In this document: piece by piece, positions 1 to 8,484 of the stretch
Layout: the number at the start of each line of letters is the position of its first letter
How positions within the stretch are numbered: the stretch's first letter is position 1
Origin: Chryseobacterium sp. ISL-80
GTDB lineage: Bacteria; Bacillota; Bacilli; Bacillales; Cytobacillaceae
DNA length: 64,000 bases
NCBI GenBank assembly: GCA_018613055.1
Contig: JAGGQZ010000007.1
Span: 48,565-112,564, forward strand
Reading direction: 5' to 3'
The notes under the pieces: model-generated
What the model was told of the DNA's origin: nothing
The model's input: the letters and a program-made list of their open reading frames with translations, nothing else
Databases searched by the model: none
Made by a program: the position numbers and the translations under genes

Positions 1-550
1 ACGCTTTGCTCCTCAAACCTGTCTGAATCCGAAGCTTTTTTTGACAGCTTTTACGCTTTGAACCTCAAACATGTCAGAATCCAGGGCCTTTTTTGACAGC
101 TTTTACTCTTTGAACCACAAACCTGTCTGAATCAAGGGGTTTTTTTGACAGCTTTGACACTTTGCACCTTAAACCTGTCTGAATCCAGAGGTTTTTTTGA
201 CAGCTTTGACGCTTTGCTCCTCAAACCTGTCTGAATCCAGGGCTTTTTTTGACAGCTTTTACGCTTTGAACCTCAAACCTGTCTGAATCCAGAGCTTTTT
301 TTGACAGCTTTTACGCCTTGCCCCTCAAACCTGTCTAAATCCAGAGGTTTTTTTGACAGCTTTTACGCTTTGCCCCTCAAACCTGTCTAAATCCAGTGGT
401 ATTTTTGACAGCTTTTACGCTTTGCACCTCAAACCTGTCTGAATCTGGAGCTTTTTTTGACAGCTTTTACGCTTTGCACTTCAAACCTGTCTAAATACCG
501 GACTAATTTTGACAGCTTTTAAGCTTTATCCCTGGAACCTGTCAAAATTC
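1..550. repeat. Tandem palindrome array 1, 52-bp period (at least 10.5 units, open at the window edge)
   Basis: The CTGTC arm recurs at 19, 71, 123, 175, 227, 279, 331, 383, 435, 487 and 539, exactly 52 bp apart with no indels. Each unit has CTGTC and TTGACAG arms spanning 29 bp (19-47 in the first unit), followed by a 23-bp linker of the type ACGCTTTGAACCTC. The block between the arms varies. The last half unit reads CTGTCAAAAT, which matches array 2 at 26.4-27.1 kb. The array lies downstream of the DsrE-like gene pair and contains no gene. It may continue left of the window. Function unknown. Confidence 0.95.
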
Positions 551-573
551 CTACCATCGCATCCAGCATCACC

Positions 574-954
574 TTAAAAATGCATGAATAAATTCGCGGT
601 TGCTGCCTCGTTTAATAGCCATTTGATTGGTACTTGTTCGGCTGGGTGGATGAACTCGAAGTCGTCTTTCACATCGAGATCCACGACATACAGCTGGGCA
701 CCCATCTCTACGGCTATTCCAAGGAGGTCATGGACGGATGATACTCCAAAGTCATTCAATGCGTTCGATAGATATTCCAGATTTTCAGACGGAACCGATA
801 CATACCGTTTATCAAGGATGTTCACTCCTTTGCGGGAAAAAGCAAGGATGACGTCTGCACCTGAGGAGGCAGCCCCAACCGCTACATTCAAGGGAGGATA
901 CGCAGACTCCAGTTCATCATGCAAGGCCATCACCACTACCTTCTTCTTCTCCAT
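574..954 (-). CDS. DsrE/DsrF-like family protein (paralog lacking the family cysteine)
   Basis: This 126-residue cytosolic protein has the alternating beta-alpha pattern of the DsrE/DsrF (peroxiredoxin-like) fold. It starts MEKKKVVVMAL and shares the LDKRY segment with the adjacent gene at 971-1318, so the two are tandem paralogs. Where the neighbour has FGCQMNV, this protein has YVVDLDV, so the usual redox cysteine is gone; I see no cysteine anywhere in it. The start is set by a strong GGAGGTGAA site just upstream. Only 16 nt separate it from the upstream gene, so the two form an operon. Sulfur-relay chemistry is known for the family, but a specific role here is not supported. Confidence 0.8.
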   Translation of the reverse strand: MEKKKVVVMALHDELESAYPPLNVAVGAASSGADVILAFSRKGVNILDKRYVSVPSENLEYLSNALNDFGVSSVHDLLGIAVEMGAQLYVVDLDVKDDFEFIHPAEQVPIKWLLNEAATANLFMHF

Positions 955-970
955 CAGCCCTTCACCTCCA

Positions 971-1318
971 TTAGTAACTTAGCACCGCGTCCGCCTGGTA
1001 GGCGGCCTCTAAAAAGGTGGCAACCCCTGACAATTCTGCTCCTTCAACAAGTTCCAGCCCATCAGCGATCAGCACATTCATCTGGCAGCCAAAAAACTTG
1101 ATTCCCAAATCCATCGCCTGCTGCATCAGTTTTTGCAAATCGATGTTGTGGGTTCTTTCCATGATCTTCAAATACCGTTTATCCAATACCCTGGCGCCAT
1201 CCAAATCAAAGAAAATCGCCACCTCATTTTCTTCCTCTGCTTTTTTCAGCGCTTTTTTCAAAACATAAGGAACATTGGAGCTCAATGAAACGAAATAAAC
1301 AAATTTCTTGTTGGCCAT
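971..1318 (-). CDS. DsrE/DsrF-like family protein with conserved cysteine
   Basis: This 115-residue protein of the DsrE-like fold contains one conserved cysteine in FFGCQMN (about residue 83), the position used for persulfide chemistry in DsrE/TusD-type proteins. A longer frame runs upstream to 1381, but the start at 1318 (MANKKF) is preferred because AGAAGGG sits just upstream. It is first in a two-gene operon with its cysteine-less paralog. The presence of one Cys-containing and one Cys-less member resembles the heteromeric arrangement of DsrEFH/TusBCD; that is an inference from family knowledge, not shown here. Confidence 0.8.
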   Translation of the reverse strand: MANKKFVYFVSLSSNVPYVLKKALKKAEEENEVAIFFDLDGARVLDKRYLKIMERTHNIDLQKLMQQAMDLGIKFFGCQMNVLIADGLELVEGAELSGVATFLEAAYQADAVLSY

Positions 1319-1430
1319 CGGCGACCCTTCTTTCGTTTGTTTGCTACAGCTATTTATTTTGTCCAAACGACAGTCTAGCATGAACAGTTTGCACTATTAT
1401 TATATACCCATTACCGTATTTTTAGAAACA

Positions 1431-1476
1431 ATAAAAAACAGGCAGCCTCGGGTTAGAACCCTTAAATGCTGCCTGT
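1431..1476 (-). terminator. Rho-independent terminator of the cupin gene
   Basis: The inverted repeat ACAGGCAGC ... GCTGCCTGT (1438-1476) is followed on the minus strand by a T-rich run. It lies about 10 bp after the cupin stop codon. A nested GGGTT/AACCC pair fills the loop. Confidence 0.85.
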
Positions 1477-1486
1477 CGATATATCC

Positions 1487-1984
1487 TTATTTTACCCATT
1501 TATGAAGAAGAGGTCCTGAATCCCCATATACCGGGTCTGTTTCCGGCACGGGTACGTTTTTAATTTGGGATAGTGCCTGTGCCCTTGTGCCAGGGTCTTC
1601 TGTTTTCAAATCTGGCTGCCTTCCGTTTGGATAGGCACCAACGACGGCAAAATCCTGGCTGCTGTCGATCTTCTTGTGCCCAGTTCCCGCCGGCAGGACG
1701 ACTACATCCCCAGCTTTCAGCTCAAGTCGTTCTCCGCTGTCACCGCCGATTTGCACGGTTGCGCTGCCTGACTTCACGCCTAACACCTCATGGGCATTGG
1801 TATGATAGTGGTGGTAATCGAAAATATCACCTGTCCAGGTTCCTGTCCAATTATGCTGCTCAAATTGTTCCTCCATGCTTAAGTTGTCGACAAAAACACC
1901 CTGGTAGACAATGACCGGCAATGTTGGATTGTTTGGAATACTACCTGTGTCCTGTGCAAAAAACGATTGTATTTGTGTTCCCAT
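1487..1984 (-). CDS. Cupin-domain protein (YjlB-like)
   Basis: This 165-residue single-domain cupin has the metal-binding pattern HYHTNAHEVLG (about residues 59-69) for motif 1 and PAGTGH (about 99-104) for motif 2, so a divalent metal site is likely. Length and motifs resemble the uncharacterised B. subtilis YjlB family. It is monocistronic: its own terminator lies immediately downstream, and a GGAAAGGAG-type ribosome site precedes the ATG. The substrate is unknown; cupins range from dioxygenases to sugar isomerases. Confidence 0.8.
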   Translation of the reverse strand: MGTQIQSFFAQDTGSIPNNPTLPVIVYQGVFVDNLSMEEQFEQHNWTGTWTGDIFDYHHYHTNAHEVLGVKSGSATVQIGGDSGERLELKAGDVVVLPAGTGHKKIDSSQDFAVVGAYPNGRQPDLKTEDPGTRAQALSQIKNVPVPETDPVYGDSGPLLHKWVK

Positions 1985-2068
1985 TGTGGAATTTGCTCCT
2001 TTCCTTTAAAAAGTTAAGTGCCACCCACAATGATGGCATCGGCCAGAAAGGCCTCTGCTTATCTCTAC

Positions 2069-2917
2069 CTAAAATCCTCGTGTGTTAAACGTGTCTCCCT
2101 GTTCAAGGTTGCCAGCTTTATAACCTTTGTAGAACCAGCTCTTCCTTTGCTCTGATGTACCATGCGTGAAGCTTTCTGGAACGACATAGCCCTGTGACCG
2201 TTTCTGGATGGTGTCATCTCCGACGGCACTTGCAGCATTCAGCGCTTCCTCAAGATCGCCTTCTTCAACTACACCCATTCCCTGGGCATGGTGTGCCCAT
2301 ACGCCTGCCAAATAATCGGCCTGCAGTTCAAAACGCACTTGATATTTATTGAATTCCGTCTGATCCAGCTTGCCGCGAAGTGAATTCAGTTTATCGGATG
2401 TTCCTAATAATGTTTGCACATGGTGGCCGACCTCATGGGCGATTACATATGCCATCGCGAAATCTCCAGGCGCCTGGAATTTAGTCTGGAGTTCATCATA
2501 AAAGCTCAGGTCAATATACAGCTTCTGGTCACCCGGACAGTAAAACGGCCCTACCTGTGAACCGGCCATTCCGCAGGCTGACTGGACACTGCCGGAATAT
2601 AGCACAAGAGTAGGCTCCTGATATTCCATGCCTTGTTCAGCGAATACATCGGACCACACTTCTTCTGTATCGGCCAGTACAACTGAAACGAATTGGGCCA
2701 GTTCCTCTTCCTCTGCTGTTTGCTGGTAGGGAGCAGGCGACTGGTTCCCGCTGTTCGTCATATTATTGAGGACATCACCCATATCGCCGCCTCCGAGGAA
2801 AGTCATGACGACCAATAGGATGATACCGCCAAGGCCGCCGCCCATGAGCATGCCTCCGCCGCCACTTCCTCTTCTATCTTCTACATTGCTGCTCGCTCTT
2901 CTGCCTTTCCATTCCAT
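2069..2917 (-). CDS. YpfJ-family neutral zinc metallopeptidase, membrane-anchored
   Basis: This 282-residue protein has a short basic, glycine-rich N-terminus, one membrane segment (GGIILLVVMTFL, about residues 29-40) and a C-terminal peptidase domain with HEVGHH, the HExxH zinc site. These are hallmarks of the neutral zinc metallopeptidase family (Zn_peptidase, YpfJ/KPN_02809). The start at 2917 (MEWKGR) is chosen over an 11-codon-longer frame because AGGGAGGAA lies just upstream. The catalytic domain is probably extracytoplasmic. No natural substrate is known for the family. Confidence 0.87.
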   Translation of the reverse strand: MEWKGRRASSNVEDRRGSGGGGMLMGGGLGGIILLVVMTFLGGGDMGDVLNNMTNSGNQSPAPYQQTAEEEELAQFVSVVLADTEEVWSDVFAEQGMEYQEPTLVLYSGSVQSACGMAGSQVGPFYCPGDQKLYIDLSFYDELQTKFQAPGDFAMAYVIAHEVGHHVQTLLGTSDKLNSLRGKLDQTEFNKYQVRFELQADYLAGVWAHHAQGMGVVEEGDLEEALNAASAVGDDTIQKRSQGYVVPESFTHGTSEQRKSWFYKGYKAGNLEQGDTFNTRGF

Positions 2918-3085
2918 GTTGATGGTTCCTCCCTGCTTTATAGTAAACAATGATTAGACATGCTTATTGAATTCCTTAGTGTTATACCCGCTATGAGGCG
3001 ATTTATTTGCGTTTCCAGGAATATTTTTTGCAGCAGCATGGTTTCCAGCAGTTCAAGGACAGCCTGCAGGGTTACTTTGAAAAAT

Positions 3086-3118
3086 AAAAAGGCAGAACAC
3101 CAAAAAAGTGTCCTGCTC
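3086..3118 (-). terminator. Terminator of the flavoprotein oxidoreductase gene
   Basis: The hairpin GCAG-A-ACAC / GTGT-C-CTGC (3092-3116) is followed on the minus strand by TTTTTATTTTT. It lies 14 bp after the stop codon of the gene at 3132. Confidence 0.75.
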
Positions 3119-3131
3119 CCTGTTTCATTGC

Positions 3132-4259
3132 CTAGGAAATATCCATTTCGATCGCTTCTGATAGATTATACAAGGCAAGATCGATTTCCAATTCTCTGCC
3201 TGATGCAAGTTGTGCAAGCTGGTAACCGAGGTAAGGTCCGACTGTCAGGCCTGAGGACCCGAGTCCATTTGCCAGGAAAAGATTCTCGAATCCCGGGACA
3301 TAGCCAATGATTGGGAGAAAGTTTGGAGCGACAGGGCGGAAGCCAACTTTCGTTTCAATAAAAGTTCCATCAGCCAGGCCAGGTGCCACCTCCAAGCCTG
3401 AATCGATGATTTCCTGCATACCGCCAAGGGTCGGCCTCCGATCAAATCCCATATCGTTTTCATGGGTAGCGCCAATCACTACTTTTCCACCATCGAATGC
3501 CACGATATATTGAGTATTCGGCGGCATCACAACAGGCCAGTCTCCTGTTTCCTCGGTTTCAAGCTGCAGATGGACGATCTGGGCTTTTTGCGGAGTGATC
3601 TTAAGTTCCATCCCAAGCGGCCTTAACAGCTCAGGCGCCCATGCACCTGCTGTGATGATCATCTTATCCGCTTCATATCTCGTTCCGCCGACAATAGCCC
3701 CTGTTACCTTGCCGCTGGAAACATCAAGGGCCGCGCTTCCTTCTATCCATCTGGCACCGTGTTTTTGTGCAGACGCTAATAATGCCTGCCGCAGCAGCCG
3801 GCCATTCACACGTGCTGCCCCGCTTACATGGACAGAGGAAAACTCCTCGGATAGCGGAGGGAACAACGCCCTTGTTTTCTTTGCATCAAGCTGCTCGATA
3901 TCGCCTATTTCAGGGGCCTCTTCCCTTCTTTGTATTGCTCTTTCTTCCATTTTGAGTAATTTTTCCGAAACGTTATGGAGGCTGATAGCACCTGTTTGCT
4001 TATAGCCGGTTTCATGTTCACCATCTTTTTCTAGCTGTTGTATCAGCGATTTATAATAGGCAGCACCATTTTTCGCCAGGAAATACCATGCCTTGTTCCG
4101 CCGCTGGCTCAGCCACGGACAGATGATGCCGGCTGCAGCGTCTGTTGCCTGCCCCGGCTCCCCTCGATCAATGATCGTCACACTGTTTCCAGCCTTCGCT
4201 AAATGATAAGCAGTAGAGGCACCCAGAATGCCTGCTCCAATGACCACATATTTTTTCAT
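3132..4259 (-). CDS. FAD-dependent oxidoreductase, DAO (D-amino-acid/glycine oxidase) family
   Basis: This 375-residue cytosolic flavoprotein opens with the Rossmann dinucleotide motif VVIGAGILGASTAYHL (GxGxxG). The C-terminus has the DAO-type segment GFRPVAPNFLPIIGYVPG followed by LGSSGLTVGP. Size and both motifs match DAO-family amine or amino-acid oxidases such as GlyOx/ThiO and B. subtilis YurR. The substrate cannot be read from the sequence. It is monocistronic with a clear downstream terminator. Confidence 0.85.
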   Translation of the reverse strand: MKKYVVIGAGILGASTAYHLAKAGNSVTIIDRGEPGQATDAAAGIICPWLSQRRNKAWYFLAKNGAAYYKSLIQQLEKDGEHETGYKQTGAISLHNVSEKLLKMEERAIQRREEAPEIGDIEQLDAKKTRALFPPLSEEFSSVHVSGAARVNGRLLRQALLASAQKHGARWIEGSAALDVSSGKVTGAIVGGTRYEADKMIITAGAWAPELLRPLGMELKITPQKAQIVHLQLETEETGDWPVVMPPNTQYIVAFDGGKVVIGATHENDMGFDRRPTLGGMQEIIDSGLEVAPGLADGTFIETKVGFRPVAPNFLPIIGYVPGFENLFLANGLGSSGLTVGPYLGYQLAQLASGRELEIDLALYNLSEAIEMDIS

Positions 4260-4334
4260 CCTTACACCTTTTTCTGTAAAAGTTTCCTGTTTACCATTCT
4301 ACAGAAATTCCGCAACAGACTCAAAAGGCTTATG

Positions 4335-4784
4335 TCAGTTCACCTCAAAGGTGTGAACAAAGGCTATTTCGTTCCCGTCAATTGCCAAGGAACCGTGATT
4401 ATTCGCATTCAGCGTAACCTTGAGTTTGTAGATCCCTTTATCCAATTCTCCCAAATTATAATACTTCCCGTACAATCGGTTGACTTTTTTCCCATCCAAA
4501 TAGATATGGGCATGTCCTTCGTTATAGCTGATCTTTGTTGAACCGGCCTTCTCTGGAGCAAATTCAAAATTCTCCGTTTCTATCGCTAGCAGCCATGAAC
4601 CTGATGGGTCCTTCATTACCTTCCCCCTGATTCCGGGGTTTTTTTCTCCCGCCGGGACGTTGATTAACTCATGTCCATGACTCCCTCCGTGATCGGATGC
4701 TTGGTAATGGCTATTTTGGCTGTGAAAGTAGAGCAGCAATGAGACAAAAGAGAATATGACAATAAAACTGATCGTTCTGTACAT
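4335..4784 (-). CDS. Membrane-anchored extracytoplasmic protein, His-rich N-terminal region
   Basis: This 149-residue protein has an N-terminal signal anchor (ISFIVIFSFVSLLLYF) followed by a histidine-rich stretch (SDHGGSHGHEL). An Ig-like beta domain follows, with EGHAHIYLDGKKV and LNANNHGSLAI. Similar domains occur in secreted proteins with metal-related neighbours, so metal binding is plausible but unproven. The gene follows the DUF2243 gene by 13 nt and is probably co-transcribed with it. I do not recognise a named family. Confidence 0.7.
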   Translation of the reverse strand: MYRTISFIVIFSFVSLLLYFHSQNSHYQASDHGGSHGHELINVPAGEKNPGIRGKVMKDPSGSWLLAIETENFEFAPEKAGSTKISYNEGHAHIYLDGKKVNRLYGKYYNLGELDKGIYKLKVTLNANNHGSLAIDGNEIAFVHTFEVN

Positions 4785-4797
4785 GATTTATCCCTCA

Positions 4798-5256
4798 TTA
4801 AACCTTGCCATTGGCAGGTCGTTTTCTTCGAATTGCCTCTCCGATGATCACCAGCAACAATCCTAAAGTCAGGAAGGCGATATCATAAAATAAGGCGTTA
4901 GGATCACCCGGTTTAACACGATGGATTTTTAAAAGGTGATGATTTACCAATCCCTCAACCAAATTGAATATGCCTGCTCCGGCTAAAAATCCGCCAACAA
5001 GCCGGCCAATCCCCCGTGATACCTCTGACGGCCTCCCTGCCAGCCATAAGAGGATCCCTCCGATGACCAGAGCAACTGTCACGCCAAAATGGAAGACCCC
5101 ATCACTTACTATCTGAGCTTGCCTGGTTGTATCCATTACAACGCTATGCCACTGGAGCAATTGATGAAAAATAATGCCGTCCATCGCCCCCATAAATCCA
5201 AAGCCAAGAATAAAACTGCCGATTCCAAGGAAATTCTTTTTCGTATTAGGGCTCAT
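4798..5256 (-). CDS. DUF2243 family integral membrane protein
   Basis: This 152-residue protein has four hydrophobic segments (about residues 10-28, 50-70, 82-100 and 124-140). Conserved histidines occur in FHQLLQWH near the first helix and in LVNHHLLKIH near the third. This is the DUF2243 (COG4329) pattern. The paired histidines suggest a heme or metal site in the membrane, as an inference. It is first in a probable operon with the anchored protein at 4335 and divergent from the MFS gene at 5457. Confidence 0.82.
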   Translation of the reverse strand: MSPNTKKNFLGIGSFILGFGFMGAMDGIIFHQLLQWHSVVMDTTRQAQIVSDGVFHFGVTVALVIGGILLWLAGRPSEVSRGIGRLVGGFLAGAGIFNLVEGLVNHHLLKIHRVKPGDPNALFYDIAFLTLGLLLVIIGEAIRRKRPANGKV

Positions 5257-5401
5257 TGTAAAACTCCTCTCGGGGTATATTTCAACTTTTGATTTATATA
5301 TCCAAACTGACCTGCAACTAACCTTTTATCAGGATAAAAAAGGTTTTCATGAAGGAAAAGTTTTTGGGACTCTCTTTTCGCTATACCCCCACGGTTTCTG
5401 A

Positions 5402-5448
5402 TATAATTTTCTTTATCGTTAAAAGTTATCGTTAAAATAATGGAGTGA
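5402..5448 (+). promoter_or_regulatory. MFS gene leader: TATAAT box, 13-bp direct repeat and RBS
   Basis: A TATAAT box at 5402-5407 is followed by TTATCGTTAAAA at 5413-5424 and again at 5426-5437 (13-bp period), then the ribosome site TGGAGTGA at 5441-5448. The repeat lies between the presumed transcription start and the start codon, which suits an operator for a local regulator. No regulator gene is adjacent and no good -35 was found. Confidence 0.45.
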
Positions 5449-5456
5449 ATGCGCAA

Positions 5457-6629
5457 ATGAATACAAAAAAGGCTCTGCCTATTTTATTTTTAGTCATGTT
5501 CCTTGTGATGGTCGGATTTGGGATCATCATTCCAGTCATCCCTTTTTATGCGGAGGAAATCGGAGCAACACCCACACAACTTGGACTGTTGATGGCTGTT
5601 TACTCACTGATGCAGTTTTTATTCGCGCCAATGTGGGGACGTATTTCAGACAGGATTGGAAGGAAGCCGGTCATCATGATTGGCATCCTTGGATTGTCTC
5701 TATCCTTCTTCCTGATGGCCATTTCCACCCAGCTTTGGATGCTGTTTGCTGCACGAATTATCGGCGGATTATTGTCATCGGCTAATATGCCGACGGTTAT
5801 GGCATATGTCGCGGACATCACCTCTGAAGAGGACCGCGGAAAAGGGATGGGAATCATCGGGGCTGCTGTTGGACTGGGCTTCATCTTCGGCCCAGCGATC
5901 GGCGGCGTATTTTCCAAAACGAGTTTGAGCACACCATTTTACATTGCTGGCGCCACTTCACTCATCACGTTCTTATTTGTCACCTTTGTATTAAAAGAGT
6001 CCCTCTCAGCAGATCAGCGCAATAATGAGGAACGGGAGCGCACTTCATTATTGAAAGCCTTCACTGGACCTTTGTCCATGTTGTTTTTGCTTCAGTTGTT
6101 CGTTTCTCTTTCGCTATCAGGACTTGAGGCAACTTTTGCCTATTTCGCTGCGGAAAAAGCTGGACTCGGTTCGGTTGAATTGGGCTATATTTTCATGATT
6201 ATGGGACTTGCCGGTGCGGTTGTGCAAGGCGGTTTAGTCGGCAGATTGACGAAGACACTCGGCGAAGGAAAGGTCATTCAGCTCGGCATTGTTATCTCTG
6301 CTATAGGTTTTGGCTTGATTCTTCTGACGAAAGGTTTTGGTACTGCCGCATTATTCCTGACCATTTTCGGTATCGGCAACGGATTGATCCGGCCAAGTGT
6401 TTCTTCCTTACTGACAAAAAAGTCGACGACTGGTCACGGCGGAACAACCGGGCTGCTCTCATCCTTCGACTCCCTCGGCAGGATTATCGGGCCTCCTTTA
6501 GGCGGATGGCTGTTCTCGCTTGCCATCGGGTTGCCGTATATTTCAGGGATTGTGCTATCAATTGTTGCTCTGATGTTATATCAAGTTTATCAGGCACGAA
6601 CAAAAAGATCCCATTCTTTAAACCAATAA
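5457..6629 (+). CDS. MFS drug/proton antiporter (Bmr/NorA-like, DHA1 family)
   Basis: This 390-residue protein has 12 predicted membrane segments. The DHA1 motif A is seen in the loop between helices 2 and 3 (GRISDRIGRKP), and an antiporter-type motif C occurs in helix 5 (GLGFIFGPAIGGVF). These features place it with proton-driven multidrug exporters such as Bmr, Blt and NorA. The ATG at 5457 is chosen over an upstream GTG (5445) because the GTG overlaps the TGGAGTGA ribosome site. The substrate is not predictable. A direct repeat in the leader suggests inducible control. Confidence 0.85.
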   Translation: MNTKKALPILFLVMFLVMVGFGIIIPVIPFYAEEIGATPTQLGLLMAVYSLMQFLFAPMWGRISDRIGRKPVIMIGILGLSLSFFLMAISTQLWMLFAARIIGGLLSSANMPTVMAYVADITSEEDRGKGMGIIGAAVGLGFIFGPAIGGVFSKTSLSTPFYIAGATSLITFLFVTFVLKESLSADQRNNEERERTSLLKAFTGPLSMLFLLQLFVSLSLSGLEATFAYFAAEKAGLGSVELGYIFMIMGLAGAVVQGGLVGRLTKTLGEGKVIQLGIVISAIGFGLILLTKGFGTAALFLTIFGIGNGLIRPSVSSLLTKKSTTGHGGTTGLLSSFDSLGRIIGPPLGGWLFSLAIGLPYISGIVLSIVALMLYQVYQARTKRSHSLNQ

Positions 6630-6634
6630 TGACA

Positions 6635-6670
6635 AAAAGGAGGATGGCATAGTTACCATCCTCCTTTTAT
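6635..6670. terminator. Bidirectional terminator between MFS and histidine kinase genes
   Basis: The hairpin AGGAGGATGG / CCATCCTCCT has an A-run before it and TTTTATTT after it, so it can serve the converging genes on both sides. Confidence 0.9.
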
Positions 6671-6679
6671 TTAACCTTC

Positions 6680-8305
6680 CTAACTTATTAAGGGCAGTCT
6701 GATTTCTACTAATGTTCCATGATCCAGCTTACTATGATAGAAAATAGCCCCATTATGCTGTTTAATGATTTTATGGCAAATCATCAATCCGAGTCCCGTC
6801 CCTTTTTCCTTCAATGTATAAAATGGCTCCCCTAAACGCGGAAGCAGTTCTTCTGGAATTCCGGACCCTTCATCTTGAACAGAGATAATACAATCATCAT
6901 TTATCCCTCTTTGTAGTTTTATATCAATATTTCCACCCTTGGGCATAGCCTCCATAGCATTCTTGAAAATATTCAGGAACACCTGTTTAATCTGGTTTTT
7001 CTCACATGTTATGAAGAAATCTGTGCCCAGATAACTGCGGCTGAATTGAATATTTTTCATATTGGCTTGCGGGGATAAGAATTCGACTGTATGATCGATC
7101 AAATCACATAAATTGGCCCGGTTGAGCTGAATAGCCTGCGGTTTCCCTAAAGAAAGCATTTCACTTGTGATCGTTTCGATTCTTTCTAGTTCGCTTAGAA
7201 GCAAATTGTTAATTTCGTTGGACTTACCTTCTTTTCCATATAGCTGGACAAACCCTTTTATTGTTGTAAGAGGATTCCGTATTTCATGGGCTACCCCTGC
7301 AGCCAGTTCCCCTACAATCGATAGCTTTTCAGATTGCAAAAGAATCTCTTCTGCTTTTTTGCGTTCAGATATATCCCGGCTTATTATAACAATGTGCTCA
7401 ATCACCTGCTCATCACTCATTACCGGCATCCAGCGGGACTCAAAATCTATCCATTTACCACTTTTATCTTGAAAGCGAAACTCTAATGGCATTGATTCTT
7501 TATTTTTCATAAGCTGTGTGATTGTTCCTCTGAACTTCACAACATCATCTGGATGAATCAACTTACAAATCTCCGTTTTTTCAAGCTCTTCAACCTTGAA
7601 TCCCAACACCATCTCATGAGAGGGTGAAAAATAAGTTATGGCATGCTCTTTATCCATTACCATGATGAGATCTGATGTATTCTCGGCTATGAGGCGGTAT
7701 TTTGATTCACTTTCCTCCAGTGTCTGCTCCATCCTTTTTCGTTCCTTAATAATTCTGTATAACTTTTCATATGACTCAATCAAGATTCCTCCAATAAGGA
7801 CTCCTATTGAAACAAACAATAAGTATTGAAGGTGGAAAACCGGATTGTCTCTAATGACGTTTAAAATGATTGGTACAGTAATAATATATGTGACTATATA
7901 AGAACAGAGCAAAATCATAACTCTTTTGGCTGGTTTCAAATGCATAGTAAATCTGTGAGCAATGACCAAAATGGTCATCACCAAAAACCAGCCAATTATC
8001 GCAGGAAACCAGTTTTCAGATTCCATTAACCTTGACGCCAACGCAATACTGCCGGTAATCATGCCTGCACCTGGTCCAAGATAAGCGAAGACCAAAATGA
8101 TGATCGAATACCGGATATCATATGAGTAACCTTGATCCTGGAATGAGAACATTACAAGTACAGAGGAAACAACACCCCCGTATAATCCTACCCAGAGCCA
8201 CAGTTGCTTGAGTGGCTTATGATTCAGGTAAGAGCGAATGACTAAAGGAGTACTGACCATTAAAGAAAGCATAGAGAGATTAATTATGTAGTCTATTAAA
8301 ATCAA
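6680..8305 (-). CDS. Membrane sensor histidine kinase: 5TM-LYT-like, PAS, HisKA, HATPase
   Basis: The 541 residues run in order: five or six membrane helices (1-175) of the 5TM LytS-YhcK type, a PAS domain (about 200-315, with YFSPSHEMVLGF), a dimerisation/phosphoacceptor helix with H340 in GVAHEIRNPLTTIKGF, and an ATPase domain with NIFKNAMEAM (N box), DEGSGIP (G1) and GTGLGLMI (G2). No response regulator is adjacent, so it is an orphan kinase. The domain order resembles sporulation-type kinases such as KinB, which feed Spo0F. That role is an inference. Confidence 0.88.
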   Translation of the reverse strand: MILIDYIINLSMLSLMVSTPLVIRSYLNHKPLKQLWLWVGLYGGVVSSVLVMFSFQDQGYSYDIRYSIIILVFAYLGPGAGMITGSIALASRLMESENWFPAIIGWFLVMTILVIAHRFTMHLKPAKRVMILLCSYIVTYIITVPIILNVIRDNPVFHLQYLLFVSIGVLIGGILIESYEKLYRIIKERKRMEQTLEESESKYRLIAENTSDLIMVMDKEHAITYFSPSHEMVLGFKVEELEKTEICKLIHPDDVVKFRGTITQLMKNKESMPLEFRFQDKSGKWIDFESRWMPVMSDEQVIEHIVIISRDISERKKAEEILLQSEKLSIVGELAAGVAHEIRNPLTTIKGFVQLYGKEGKSNEINNLLLSELERIETITSEMLSLGKPQAIQLNRANLCDLIDHTVEFLSPQANMKNIQFSRSYLGTDFFITCEKNQIKQVFLNIFKNAMEAMPKGGNIDIKLQRGINDDCIISVQDEGSGIPEELLPRLGEPFYTLKEKGTGLGLMICHKIIKQHNGAIFYHSKLDHGTLVEIRLPLIS

Positions 8306-8484
8306 CTGGCTCCCACCTATAATTTTCCGAATTTATTAATTATCATAAACCAGAGATTACACCTTTTCCATAAAATTTAATTCAAATAGGTCATTATTAT
8401 TTTTAAATTTTTAAAATAGTTAAATTATAACTTAAACTATTTCGGTATTCGTAGTAATATGAAAGGATAAAGGAGGAGTTAAAC

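Noticed and set aside
2960-3310. ORF on the plus strand overlapping the flavoprotein gene
   Set aside because: It is mostly a shadow of the DAO-family gene and crosses its terminator; no ribosome site.
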